Shown: positions 1 to 8,854 of the stretch, in pieces
How the letters are laid out: each line of letters begins with the position of its first letter
Numbering within the stretch: position 1 is the first letter of the stretch
Source of the DNA: a bacterium
Lineage (GTDB): Bacteria > Sysuimicrobiota > Sysuimicrobiia > Sysuimicrobiales > Segetimicrobiaceae
DNA length: 64,000 bases
Reading direction: 5' to 3'
Assembly (NCBI GenBank): GCA_035307765.1
Contig: DATGHU010000015.1
Location: forward strand, 1 to 64,000
The notes under the pieces: generated by a model
What the model was told of the DNA's origin: nothing
The model's input: the letters and a program-made list of their open reading frames with translations, nothing else
Database searches by the model: none
Translations under genes and position numbers: made by a program

Positions 1-128
1 GCGTCGGACAGGTGTGACTTGGCGGTTGCATCAGTTCGATTCGCCGTCTGGGGTGGGAATCCCTAGCATTTCGCACGTATCTCACCCAAGAAATCCTTAT
101 TTTACTTGGGTTTGCAGCAACGTATTTC
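1..128. other. A+T-richer left-edge segment that ends the kinase frame
   Basis: This stretch has clearly lower G+C than the rest of the window and contains no recognisable gene. A 7-bp inverted repeat (ACCCAAG at 84-90, CTTGGGT at 105-111) surrounds a T-rich loop. The kinase-like reading frame on the minus strand loses its family resemblance on entering this segment. It may be the edge of an inserted element or another rearrangement junction, but no terminal repeat or target duplication can be seen because the window ends here. Confidence 0.3.
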
Positions 129-512
129 ATGGCGAACTAGATAGTAGAGATACCGGAAGGGGCTGTCGATGCCCCCGGACACGGTGACGAGCAAGGTCGT
201 GACCACGAGATCCAACCCCACGGTCAGATCCGCCTGGCCCAGGCCGGTCACCCAGCGGGGGCCCGCCGCGAGCAGGATGACGTACCCTCCCAAGATCGCC
301 AGGATCGGTGTCAGCACGGGGGAGGTGAGGGGGATGACCCCCACCCAGAGCGCAGGGATCACCGCGAGCAGCACCGCCAGGCGGACCAGGCTGGTCCACT
401 CGTCGGCGCTGCCCGGGAAGAGGCCCCGGGGGGGCCAGGGGCGGACGGCTGCGCCGCCGCCGGAAGGGCGTGGCGCGGCCCCCTGGTCGCTACCGTGATC
501 GATTGTCGTCAT
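102..512 (-). pseudogene. Truncated membrane sensor kinase, N-terminal fragment
   Basis: The frame encodes 136 residues. A Pro/Gly-rich start is followed by three or four hydrophobic segments (about residues 43-62, 66-84 and 99-115) and then an SGGIDSPFRYLYYL sequence. That last motif is typical of the membrane input domain of bacterial sensor histidine kinases, just before the signalling helices. After it the frame runs into unrelated low-G+C codons and stops after ten residues, so the HisKA and ATPase domains are missing. The ATG at 512 was chosen because the upstream extension overlaps the divergent oxidoreductase and is low-complexity. The kinase assignment rests on this motif and the membrane pattern only. 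Confidence 0.45.
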
Positions 513-684
513 TGCCGGGCGAGTGCCACGCGGTCCGTCCTTGTTCAGTCTGCCATTCTTATGGGTGCCCCGGATTCCCCGGAAGGATGACCTGCCCCGA
601 TCCGCGGCATGCGCGGGATTCCGGGGGCGGCCGCGGCCGTTCTCCGCTGGGGATGAGATCATCGGGGAGGGGGACGGGCCGTCC

Positions 685-1836
685 ATGAATCCCGCACGAG
701 GACCGCGAACAGCATCCGAGACCGGCGCATCGGACAATGTGAGCCCGCCGGGGGCGGCCGCGATCCCGCATCTATTCCGCCCGCTCCGCCTCCGCGGGGT
801 GACGCTGCGGAATCGCCTCGTGGTGTCGCCGATGTGCCAGTACTCGTGCGAGGCGCGCGACGGACTGGCCACCTCCTGGCACCTCGTCCACCTCGGGACG
901 CGTGCGGTGGGGGGAGCGGGGCTCGTGTTCGCCGAGGCGACGGCGGTGACGCCGGAAGGGCGCATCTCCCCTCAGGACCTTGGGATCTGGTCCGACGCGC
1001 ACGCCGAGGTGCTGGCGCCCATCGCCGCGTTCGTCAAGGCTCAAGGCGCGGCGGCCGGCATCCAGCTCGCCCACGCCGGCCGCAAGGCCAGCACGTCGAG
1101 ACCGTGGGAAGGGTCGCGGGGACTCAGCGATGCGGAGGGGGGATGGGTGCCGGTCGGGCCCAGCCCGATCCCCTTCAGCGAGACCTACCGCACCCCGCGG
1201 GAGATGACGGGGCAGGACATCGCCGCGGTCGTCCGGGCATTCGCGGAGGCGGCGGACCGGGCTCGACGTGCGGGGTTTGACGTCCTGGAGATCCACGCGG
1301 CGCACGGGTATCTGCTCCACGAGTTTCTCTCGCCGCTGGCGAACCGCCGCACCGACGGGTACGGAGGGTCGTTCGAGCATCGCGGCCGCCTCCTGATGGA
1401 GGTGGTGGACGCCGTCAGGGCTTCCTGGCCGGAGGGGAACCCCCTTTGCGTTCGCCTCTCCGCAACGGATTGGGTCCCCGGGGGGTGGGACGCCGACGAC
1501 AGCATCCGCCTGTCCGCGGAACTCGCCCGGCATGGGGTTGACGTGGTCGATTGCTCGAGCGGCGGCACCTCCCCCGCGCAGCAGGTGCCCCTTGGCCCCG
1601 GATATCAGGTGCCCTTCGCCGAACGGATCCGCCGGGAGGCGTCCGTGCTGACGATGGCCGTGGGGCTGATCACCACCGCCGAGCAGGCCGAGCGAATCGT
1701 GGCCAAGGGGCAGGCCGATCTCGTCGCCATGGCCCGCGAGTTCCTCCGCCACCCCTACGCCGCCCTGCACGCGGCGGCGACGCTGGGGAGCCCGGACGCG
1801 GCGGCCTGGCCGGCACAGTACCTCCGCGCCCGGTGA
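685..1836 (+). CDS. NADH:flavin oxidoreductase, Old Yellow Enzyme family (YqjM-like)
   Basis: This 383-residue FMN-dependent ene-reductase would use NAD(P)H to reduce activated C=C bonds. The TIM-barrel family is recognised from SPMCQYS (Cys51 and Tyr53, the thermophilic-like/YqjM subclass signature contacting FMN), HAAHGYLLHEF (His204 and His207, substrate-anion binding) and NRRTDGYGGSFEHR. The ATG at 685 follows a GGGGAGGGGG ribosome site; the open frame extends upstream but without family similarity. The first 27 residues are an extra low-complexity tail. The gene converges with the small membrane-protein gene downstream and is transcribed alone. The physiological substrate is unknown. Confidence 0.9.
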   Translation: MNPARGPRTASETGASDNVSPPGAAAIPHLFRPLRLRGVTLRNRLVVSPMCQYSCEARDGLATSWHLVHLGTRAVGGAGLVFAEATAVTPEGRISPQDLGIWSDAHAEVLAPIAAFVKAQGAAAGIQLAHAGRKASTSRPWEGSRGLSDAEGGWVPVGPSPIPFSETYRTPREMTGQDIAAVVRAFAEAADRARRAGFDVLEIHAAHGYLLHEFLSPLANRRTDGYGGSFEHRGRLLMEVVDAVRASWPEGNPLCVRLSATDWVPGGWDADDSIRLSAELARHGVDVVDCSSGGTSPAQQVPLGPGYQVPFAERIRREASVLTMAVGLITTAEQAERIVAKGQADLVAMAREFLRHPYAALHAAATLGSPDAAAWPAQYLRAR

Positions 1837-1844
1837 CCCGAGCG

Positions 1845-2381
1845 CTACGGGGGGGAGAAGGGGGTCCGCCCGGGGCGTCCCCGCAGTCCGATGACCGCGC
1901 GCCCGCCGAGTGCGGCGATGGGGATGAGCAGGCCGGTCACGACCAGCAGATCCCCCGGCTGATCGTGGCGGGAGACCTCCAGGACCAGGATCAGGCCCGC
2001 GAGCACGAGCAGAGCGAGCGAGAGCCCTCTGTGGAACCGGCCGATCTCCGACTCGAGCCACGACTCCAGGTGGTGTTCCAGGACCCGCCCGTTCGCGGAG
2101 TCGGTGCAGAGCGGCTTCACCGGGCACCGGTTGCACGCGTGCGCCGGCGCGCGGTACCGGACGACGCGGCGGGCATGATCGATGCCCTGGCGGTAGAGAT
2201 GCTCCCCCTGCGGGCACTCCCAGGCATCCAGACTCCGCCGGTGGGTGAACCCGGCCGCGTGGTAGCGATCGGCGCGCCGAAACGCGAACCGCGCGACCGT
2301 TTCCAGGCCGCCGGCGATGCCCACGAGCAGCACCGCGTATCCGGCCACGAGTAACGCCTCCAGGTGCACGCCCGCGAGCAT
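1845..2381 (-). CDS. Small membrane protein with a transposase-like four-Cys segment, coupled to norZ
   Basis: This 178-residue protein has an N-terminal hydrophobic segment (about 6-28) and two more near the C-terminus (about 118-136 and 144-166). Between them lies a soluble region with WECPQGEHL (Cys56) and ACNRCPVKPLC (Cys83, Cys86, Cys92). That CPxG...YRA...CxxCPxKxxC pattern resembles the Cys-rich segment of IS1182-type DDE transposases, yet no catalytic DDE region is present and the segment is embedded between membrane helices. The ATG lies 4 nt after the norZ stop with no clear ribosome site, which suggests translational coupling. A metal-binding or accessory role for NO reductase is inference; no function is assigned. 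Confidence 0.6.
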   Translation of the reverse strand: MLAGVHLEALLVAGYAVLLVGIAGGLETVARFAFRRADRYHAAGFTHRRSLDAWECPQGEHLYRQGIDHARRVVRYRAPAHACNRCPVKPLCTDSANGRVLEHHLESWLESEIGRFHRGLSLALLVLAGLILVLEVSRHDQPGDLLVVTGLLIPIAALGGRAVIGLRGRPGRTPFSPP

Positions 2382-2385
2382 CGTC

Positions 2386-4671
2386 TCAGGTCTGCGGGGA
2401 TTCCGCGCGTTCCACGAACAGCACCGGCTGCGGTTCCTCCATCACGGCGGCGGGGGGCATGTGGCGTACCCCCAGCCAGCTGAGGTAAACGATGGGCAGC
2501 GTGCCCCCGGCAATGAAGACCATATCCCCCGGGAACCGCAGCCACTCGATCAGCGCGTTCGTTGTGTTGGTGAGGAACTTGAGCGATCGGGCGTCGAAAT
2601 AGCCGTGGCTCACCGAGTAGTACAGTTGCAGGATGCCGAGCGGGAAGAGCGTCGCGAAGACCATCCACGCCAGGCCGAGGTTGAGCGACCAGAAACTGAT
2701 CTGCGCCGCGCGGTCCGACCAGCGGGACTCGGGAACCATGTACCGCAGGCAGAACAGGGCCAGGGCCACGGCGAGCATCCCGTACACCCCCATCATGGCG
2801 GCGTGGGCGTGATTGGCGGTGAGCGCCGTGCCGATTTCATAGTAGGAGACGATGGGGAGGTTGATCAGGAACCCGAAGACGCCCGCGCCGAGGAAATTCC
2901 AGAACCCGACGGCCGCGAGGAACATCACCGCCCAGAAGTGCGGGAACGGGGTGGGGGACTGGGATCCCTGACGGACCCCCAACTGGAGGAAGCTCCAGGC
3001 GTCGAGGGTGAGGAAGGTCAGCGGGATCACCTCGGCGGCGGAGAAGAACGCGCCCAGGGCCATGTGCACCGCGGGTTCGCCGGAGAAGTAGACGTGGTGC
3101 ATCGTGCCGATGATCCCGCCCGCGGAGTACAGCAGGATATCGAGGTAGCACATCGTCAGGGCCACCCGTTCGTGGACCACGCCGAGGAGGACGAAGAGGT
3201 AGGCGACCATGATCGTGGTGAAGAGCTCGAGGAAGTCCTCGACCCAGAGGTGGACGACCCAGAACCGCCAGAAATCGGTGGAGGTAAAGTGCGCGGAGGG
3301 CTGCGCCAGCAGGCCCACCGCGTAGAACGCGGGGAGCGACAGCGCGGAGAAGAAGAACAGCCACGGCATGTTCCCCAGGTGGTCCGATCGCAGGCGCCCC
3401 CGCAGCCCCCGGTAGAGGATCACCACCCAAAACCCCAAACCCAGGATCAGCAGGATCTGCCAGAAGCGCCCCAGATCCAGATACTCGAAGCCCTGATTGC
3501 CGAACCACTCCCAGTTCCGGTGGATCCACCCGTAGATCCCCGCGTACTCACCGGCAAGGCTGCCCGCCACGACGATCGCTAGCGCGGCGAGGAGGGCGTA
3601 GGCGAGGCGCTGCTGTCCGCGCGGCTCGTCGCCGGCGATCATCGGGACGAGGAAAATGCCGGCCGCCAGGTAAGAGATGGCGACCCAAAAGATGGAGAGC
3701 TGCAGGTGCCACGTCCTGGCCAGGTTGAACGGCAACACCCGGGCGAGATCGATCCCGAAAAACGTGGAGAGGTCGGCCCGATAGTGCTGGGTCGCCCCGC
3801 CCAGCACGGTCTGGAGCAGAAACAGCAGCGCCATCGTCAGGAAGAACCACGCGCAGGCGCGTTGGGAGGGGGTCAGCGCCACCGCGTCGGGGGCGCGGAA
3901 GGACAGGGGGTGCTGTTCCCGCCCGTGCCAGCCCAGGAAATTCCACCGGCCGAAGGCCGCGAGGAGGATGCCGATTCCCCCCAGCAGGACGATCAGCGAG
4001 AGCACGCTCCACACCAGCGTGTCGGCGGTCGGGTAGTTGTTGACGAGGGGCTCCGGGGGCCAGTTGTTGGTGTACGAGTACTGGTGCGCCGGCCGCAGGG
4101 CCGATGCCGCCCACGCCGACCACGCGAAGAACGCGGTGAGGCGCGTGATCGTCTGCGGATCGGTGATCGCCCGCGGGCGCAGCCCGGTGCGGGTGGTGGG
4201 GGCGGCAAAGAACTCCTGATAGTACCCCCGCAGCTCGTCGAACGCACGGGCCTGGGGCGTGGTGAACGCGAGCGTCCGGGTGGCGGCGTCGTACCGGTTG
4301 GTCTTGAAGTCGGTCGCGGTCAGCGTCCGGGCCTGGTCCGAGGCCACCCCTCCGTACTGATCGAGGACGATCAGCGCGGCGCGGTGCAGGTAGTCGGCGG
4401 TGTAGTCCGGTCCCAGGTACGCCCCGTGGCCGAAGATCGACCCGTACTCCATCAGGCCGTTGCGAAGAAAGGCCTCCTGCCCCAAGATGACGTCGGCGTC
4501 GGTGAAGAGGACGTGCCCGGCGGGATCGACGACCCGAGCCGGGATGGGGGGTTCGCCGGTGTATGTCCGGTACGCGAGCAGGCTCAGCACAAGAAAGCCG
4601 AACAGCATCACGAGAAGGACGGCCTGGATCCATCCGCTGGAGATGAGCAGGGGACGTTTCGCAGCGAGCAT
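2386..4671 (-). CDS. norZ: Quinol-dependent nitric oxide reductase (qNOR)
   Basis: This 761-residue membrane enzyme reduces 2 NO to N2O with electrons from quinol. An N-terminal helix and a periplasmic cytochrome-c-like but heme-less domain (about residues 40-210) precede the 12-helix heme-copper-oxidase-type core. Expected metal ligands are visible: His322 (RTWHLQ), His474 with Glu478 (VVHLWVED), the His525-His526 pair (TMHHVYFSGEP) and His621/His623 (NHAHAA). The length matches single-subunit qNOR and there is no separate norC. The start follows a GGAGGG ribosome site. No nitrite reductase is nearby, so NO detoxification is more likely than full denitrification. It heads a two-gene unit with the downstream Cys-cluster membrane protein. 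Confidence 0.95.
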   Translation of the reverse strand: MLAAKRPLLISSGWIQAVLLVMLFGFLVLSLLAYRTYTGEPPIPARVVDPAGHVLFTDADVILGQEAFLRNGLMEYGSIFGHGAYLGPDYTADYLHRAALIVLDQYGGVASDQARTLTATDFKTNRYDAATRTLAFTTPQARAFDELRGYYQEFFAAPTTRTGLRPRAITDPQTITRLTAFFAWSAWAASALRPAHQYSYTNNWPPEPLVNNYPTADTLVWSVLSLIVLLGGIGILLAAFGRWNFLGWHGREQHPLSFRAPDAVALTPSQRACAWFFLTMALLFLLQTVLGGATQHYRADLSTFFGIDLARVLPFNLARTWHLQLSIFWVAISYLAAGIFLVPMIAGDEPRGQQRLAYALLAALAIVVAGSLAGEYAGIYGWIHRNWEWFGNQGFEYLDLGRFWQILLILGLGFWVVILYRGLRGRLRSDHLGNMPWLFFFSALSLPAFYAVGLLAQPSAHFTSTDFWRFWVVHLWVEDFLELFTTIMVAYLFVLLGVVHERVALTMCYLDILLYSAGGIIGTMHHVYFSGEPAVHMALGAFFSAAEVIPLTFLTLDAWSFLQLGVRQGSQSPTPFPHFWAVMFLAAVGFWNFLGAGVFGFLINLPIVSYYEIGTALTANHAHAAMMGVYGMLAVALALFCLRYMVPESRWSDRAAQISFWSLNLGLAWMVFATLFPLGILQLYYSVSHGYFDARSLKFLTNTTNALIEWLRFPGDMVFIAGGTLPIVYLSWLGVRHMPPAAVMEEPQPVLFVERAESPQT

Positions 4672-4811
4672 TTGAACCCTCCACGAGGCGGCGACATAGG
4701 CTAATTCTCCGGGGGCGTGCCATCATCCCGCGCGCTTGTGGGGGGCGTGATCGCGGCCGGGATGGGATCGAGGTATGATAGGGGACAGGGAAGACTCCGA
4801 GAGGTGAAGCC

Positions 4812-5255
4812 GTGTCGCCCACGATCCATGCGCTCGTCGGTGCCGCGATCGGGAGGTTTGTCCGGCACCCCGGGGAGGCGCTCCTCGCCGGGATCGCCTC
4901 CCATTCGGTCCTGGACTGCCTGCCGCACAAGGACTCCCGTCATCCCGCCGTGCTCCTCCTTCACGCCTGCGGCGTGCTCGGCGTCGCGGCGGCGGCCCTC
5001 ACCGCGGGCGATTCCGCGGCGCTGGCAGGGGCGGTGGGGGGGGTGCTTCCCGATCTGGAGAACCTGCGCGAGAAGCCGCCCCACGACCGGATATTTCCGG
5101 GCCACCGCTTCCGCCACGACCGGTACCCGCTCGGGCCGAGCCTCGGCGCAGAGCTCCTGCTCGCGGCCGCCGCGGTGGTCGCCCTCGCCGCAACCCACCC
5201 CACCGCTGCCCCCGCGCCGCCCCATCGAAAAACCCTCCAAGGTGTGTTTAAATAG
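4812..5255 (+). CDS. Small conserved membrane-associated protein of unknown function
   Basis: This 147-residue protein starts at GTG 4812 behind an AGAGGTG ribosome site. The sequence SHSVLDCLPHKD (about residues 30-41) followed by hydrophobic stretches and an HRFRHDRYP segment (about 97-105) resembles small membrane-bound metal-dependent hydrolase-like proteins that carry an SHxxxDxxPH motif. It has two or three hydrophobic segments and a Pro/His-rich tail. A possible -10 (TATGAT, 4774-4779) lies upstream. It precedes hemE by 24 nt and may be co-transcribed with the heme genes. No function can be given. Confidence 0.6.
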   Translation: MSPTIHALVGAAIGRFVRHPGEALLAGIASHSVLDCLPHKDSRHPAVLLLHACGVLGVAAAALTAGDSAALAGAVGGVLPDLENLREKPPHDRIFPGHRFRHDRYPLGPSLGAELLLAAAAVVALAATHPTAAPAPPHRKTLQGVFK

Positions 5256-5279
5256 AGGCCGTGGTTTGCGAGGAGAACG

Positions 5280-6377
5280 ATGCCCCACCAAGCGCTGGAC
5301 CCCGTCGTGCCCCGTGATCCGGGCGGCACTTCCGGACGGCCCGGATCTCGCGAGGGTTGGGCGTTTCTTCGCGCGTGCCGGCGAGAGCCCACCGCCTACA
5401 CTCCCGTCTGGCTGATGCGGCAGGCGGGCCGCTACCTGCCGGAGTACCGGGCGATCAGGGAGCGACTCGGCCTGCTCGAGCTCTGCAAGACGCCCGAGGC
5501 CGCGGCCGAGGTGACGGTTACGGCGGTCGACCGATTGAAGGTCGATGCGGCGATCATCTTCGCGGATATCCTGCTCGTCGTCGAGCCGCTCGGCCTGGGG
5601 CTGGAGTTCGTCGGCGGGGAAGGCCCGGTGATTCGGCACCCGGTTCGCACCCCCGCGGATGTCGGTCGGCTGCGGGGGGCGGATCCCGCGGAGAGCCTTG
5701 CCTTCGTGTTCGAGGCGGTCCGGCTGGCCCAGCGGGCGCTGGCCGGTCGTGTCCCGCTGATCGGGTTCGCCGGAGGTCCGTTTACCGTGGCGTCCTATCT
5801 CGTCGAGGGGCGTTCCTCGCGCGACTTCCTCGCCACGAAGACGCTGATGCATCATCACTCGGCCACGTGGGAGGCGCTGATGGACGCGCTCACCTCGCTC
5901 ACCATCGGGTACCTCAACGGGCAGATCGCGGCGGGGGCCGACGCCGTGCAACTCTTCGACAGCTGGATCGGATGCCTGTCGCCCGACGACTACCGCCGCT
6001 TCGTCCTCCCGCACGTTCGCCGGCTGATCGGCGGCGTGACCCCGGGGGTTCCGGTGATCCACTTCGGCACCGGGACGGCCGGCCTGCTCGAGCTGATGGG
6101 GGAGGCGGGGGGGGATGTGATCGGGGTGGACTGGCGCGTCGACTTGGGCGCGGCGTGGCGCCGCCTCGGTGGGGGGGTGGGAGTCCAGGGGAACCTGGAT
6201 CCCGCGCTGCTCTTGTCCGACCCGGACGACATCCGGCGCGGCGTGCGGGCGGTGCTCGGCAGCGCCGCCGGGCGGCCGGGGCACATCTTCAATCTGGGGC
6301 ACGGTGTCCTCCCGAACACGCCCTGGCAGCACGCGGCGGCGATGGTGGAATTCGTGCACGAGGAGAGCCGGCGCTGA
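5280..6377 (+). CDS. hemE: Uroporphyrinogen decarboxylase
   Basis: HemE decarboxylates the four acetate side chains of uroporphyrinogen III to give coproporphyrinogen III in the cytoplasm. The 365-residue protein has the signature PVWLMRQAGRYLPEY (Arg47 and Arg51 bind substrate carboxylates) and FADIL (Asp96, the catalytic-site aspartate). The ATG is preceded by GAGGAGAACG. About 22 N-terminal residues precede the conserved domain. It begins a three-gene unit hemE-hemH-hemY with 1-nt spacing and then an overlap, consistent with one transcript for the late heme steps. Confidence 0.96.
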   Translation: MPHQALDPVVPRDPGGTSGRPGSREGWAFLRACRREPTAYTPVWLMRQAGRYLPEYRAIRERLGLLELCKTPEAAAEVTVTAVDRLKVDAAIIFADILLVVEPLGLGLEFVGGEGPVIRHPVRTPADVGRLRGADPAESLAFVFEAVRLAQRALAGRVPLIGFAGGPFTVASYLVEGRSSRDFLATKTLMHHHSATWEALMDALTSLTIGYLNGQIAAGADAVQLFDSWIGCLSPDDYRRFVLPHVRRLIGGVTPGVPVIHFGTGTAGLLELMGEAGGDVIGVDWRVDLGAAWRRLGGGVGVQGNLDPALLLSDPDDIRRGVRAVLGSAAGRPGHIFNLGHGVLPNTPWQHAAAMVEFVHEESRR

Positions 6378-6378
6378 G

Positions 6379-7308
6379 ATGGCGACACCCTACGGGGCGG
6401 TCTTGCTGATCGCGTTCGGCGGGCCGGATCGGATGGCCGACGTCCGGCCGTTCCTCGCCAACGTCCTGCGCGGCCGCCGGGTCCCCCCGGAGCGGGTCGA
6501 GGAGGTCGTGCACCACTACGAGATGTTTGACGGCCACTCGCCGCTCGCCGAGCACACCGTCCGGCAGGCCGAGGCCCTGCGGGCGGATCTGGACGCCCAC
6601 GGCCCGCCGCTTCCGGTCTACGTCGGGATGCGGAATTGGACGCCCTACCTCCACGAGAGCCTGGCGCGGATGCGGGGGGACGGGATCCGCCGGGCGGTCG
6701 GCATCGTCATGGCCGCTCACCGCAGCTACTCCAGTTGGGAGCAGTACCACGAGAACGTCGCGGAGGCGCGCGCCCAACTCGGCCCCGAGGCTCCCGAGAT
6801 CGACTACCTGGGGCCGTGGTTCGACCATCCGGGGTTCATCGAAGCTCAGGCCGACCGGGTCGCCGACGCGCTTCGGGCGATCCCGGCCGCGCAGCGTCCC
6901 GCGGCCCGGCTGATCTTCACGGCGCACAGCATCCCCGAGGCGATGGCCGCGGCGTCCCCGTACGTCACGCAGCTCGTCACCTCCGCCCGGCTGGTGGCGG
7001 GCAGGCTCAATCACCCCCGCTGGTCGGTGGCCTACCAGAGCCGGAGCGGCGATCCCCGGACCCCCTGGCTGGGGCCCGATGTGGCCGAGGTGATCCGCGG
7101 GCTGGGGGGAGCCGGGCCCGAGGTGGTGGTCGTGGTGCCGATCGGGTTCGTTTCCGATCACATCGAGGTGCTGTACGATCTGGATACCGAAGCCCGCGCC
7201 GAGGCGCGCCGGGCCGGGGTGGCGTTTCACCGGGCGGGCACCGTGATGGACCATCCGGCGTTCGTCCGGATGTTGGGGGATCTCGTCCGTGCCCGCGCCG
7301 CAGCCTGA
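6379..7308 (+). CDS. hemH: Ferrochelatase (coproporphyrin-type likely)
   Basis: HemH inserts Fe2+ into the porphyrin ring. The 309-residue soluble protein contains MAAHRSYSSWEQY, TAHSIPEAM (His183, metal delivery) and VSDHIEVLYDLD (Glu263), corresponding to the catalytic His and Glu of Bacillus ferrochelatase. It starts at ATG 6379, one base after the hemE stop, and its 3' end overlaps hemY by 20 nt. The hemE-hemH-hemY order and the compact size fit the coproporphyrin-dependent pathway of Gram-positive-type bacteria, which would also need HemQ/ChdC; none is in this window. Confidence 0.95.
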   Translation: MATPYGAVLLIAFGGPDRMADVRPFLANVLRGRRVPPERVEEVVHHYEMFDGHSPLAEHTVRQAEALRADLDAHGPPLPVYVGMRNWTPYLHESLARMRGDGIRRAVGIVMAAHRSYSSWEQYHENVAEARAQLGPEAPEIDYLGPWFDHPGFIEAQADRVADALRAIPAAQRPAARLIFTAHSIPEAMAAASPYVTQLVTSARLVAGRLNHPRWSVAYQSRSGDPRTPWLGPDVAEVIRGLGGAGPEVVVVVPIGFVSDHIEVLYDLDTEARAEARRAGVAFHRAGTVMDHPAFVRMLGDLVRARAAA

Positions 7309-8803
7309 GGACGTCCGCCCGCGCCCGATGCGGTCGAGGGCGGTCCGGATCGTGGTCGTGGGCGGCGGGATCGCCGGGCTCGCGGCCGCCCACCGCCTGG
7401 TCGAACTGGCCGCGGCCCAGCAGGTCCCGCTGGATCTCATCCTGCTCGAGGCGCGGGATCGGCTCGGGGGAATCATCGCCACCGAGCGGATCGAGGATTT
7501 CCTCGTCGAGGGCGGCCCGGACTCGTTTCTGGCCGAGAAGCCTTGGGCGAGCGCCTTGTGCGAGCGCCTCGGGATCGCGGACCACCTGATCCCGACCCGC
7601 GACACGCACCGGCGGACCTTCGTGGTCGACCGCGGGCGTCTCGTTCCGCTCCCCGACGGGTTTCTCGTCCTGGGCCCGAGCCGGCTGATCCCGGCGTGGC
7701 GGTCCCCCCTCCTGAGCTGGCGGGGGAAGGCGCGGATGACGATGGAACTCCTGCTCCCGCGCGGCCGGGTGGATGGCGATGAGAGCGTGGGCGGGTTCGT
7801 GACGCGCCGGTTCGGACGGGAGGTGCTCGACCGCGTGGTGCAGCCGCTGGTCAGCGGGATCTACGGGGCGGACCCCTCGACCGTCAGCCTGGCGGCGACG
7901 ATGCCCCGGTTCATGGAGATGGAGCGCCGCTACCGCAGCATCACGTGGGCGCTTGCGCGGTCGAGGGCCCGGCGCCGGGGGGCGGCCGGAAGCGGTCCGC
8001 GCTGGAACCTGTTCGTCACGCCGGCGGAGGGGATGGAGGCGCTTGTGACGTGCCTTGCGCGACGGCTCCCCCCGGCGTCGCTGCGGCTCAGACGCCGGGT
8101 CACCGCGGTCGGGCAATCCGCCGGTCCCCACCCGTGGCGCGTCGACCTCGTCGATGGAACCGCGATTATGTCTGACGCCGTGATCCTCGCCACCCCCGCG
8201 CCCCGCACGGCGCGCCTCGTTTCGTCGGTCGATCCGGAGCTCGGCCGGCTCCTTGAGGCGGTGCCGTACGCGTCGTCCGCGACCGTGACCCTGGCGTACC
8301 GGCGGACCGACCTCCGGCACCCCTTGGACGGGTTTGGGTTCGTGGTCCCGCAGACCGAGGGGCGTCCCGTTCTGGCGTGCACGTTCTCGAGCGTGAAGTA
8401 CCCGGGGCGCGCCCCGGACGACCACGTGCTGCTGCGCGCGTTCATGGGCGGGGCCGCCCACCGGGGGCTGCTCGATCGCGATGACGAGTCGCTGGTGGCG
8501 TCGGCCGCCCAGGAGTTTGCCGCGCTGCTGGGGGTCCACGCCCCCCCGCGTCTCGCGCGGGTGCACCGCCACGCGGCGGCGATGCCGCACTATTTGGTCG
8601 GCCACGCCGAGCGCGTCGCCGCGATGCGGGCGCATGCGGCCCGCTACCCCGGTTTGGCTCTGGCAGGCAATGCCTACGAGGGGATCGGGATCCCCGACTG
8701 CATCCACTCGGGGGAGGTGGCGGCGGAACAGGTGATGGCCGCGGCTGCCGGCCGTCCCGACAAGGCTCCGGCCCCGGCGTTCAGGGTGTCGCCGATCCGC
8801 TGA
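7289..8803 (+). CDS. hemY: Protoporphyrinogen/coproporphyrinogen III oxidase (HemY/CgoX)
   Basis: This 504-residue FAD enzyme oxidises a porphyrinogen to the porphyrin using O2. A dinucleotide-binding motif VVVGGGIAGLAAAHRL sits at about residues 22-37, followed by the LLEARDRLGG segment and, at the C-terminus, the AGNAYEGIGIPDCI motif that closes the FAD site. GTG 7289 lies inside hemH (20-nt overlap); ATG 7328 is an alternative, 13 codons downstream. There is no membrane anchor, as in the soluble Gram-positive type. In a coproporphyrin pathway it would act before HemH. Confidence 0.93.
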   Translation: MPAPQPEDVRPRPMRSRAVRIVVVGGGIAGLAAAHRLVELAAAQQVPLDLILLEARDRLGGIIATERIEDFLVEGGPDSFLAEKPWASALCERLGIADHLIPTRDTHRRTFVVDRGRLVPLPDGFLVLGPSRLIPAWRSPLLSWRGKARMTMELLLPRGRVDGDESVGGFVTRRFGREVLDRVVQPLVSGIYGADPSTVSLAATMPRFMEMERRYRSITWALARSRARRRGAAGSGPRWNLFVTPAEGMEALVTCLARRLPPASLRLRRRVTAVGQSAGPHPWRVDLVDGTAIMSDAVILATPAPRTARLVSSVDPELGRLLEAVPYASSATVTLAYRRTDLRHPLDGFGFVVPQTEGRPVLACTFSSVKYPGRAPDDHVLLRAFMGGAAHRGLLDRDDESLVASAAQEFAALLGVHAPPRLARVHRHAAAMPHYLVGHAERVAAMRAHAARYPGLALAGNAYEGIGIPDCIHSGEVAAEQVMAAAAGRPDKAPAPAFRVSPIR

Positions 8804-8854
8804 GGGTGCACCTGACGCGGCTTCGCCGCGGGCCTCTCCGGCGGAGTCTGAGGG

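Noticed and set aside
1-70. tRNA-like GTTCGATTC segment
   Set aside because: No acceptor, D or anticodon stems can be paired around it.
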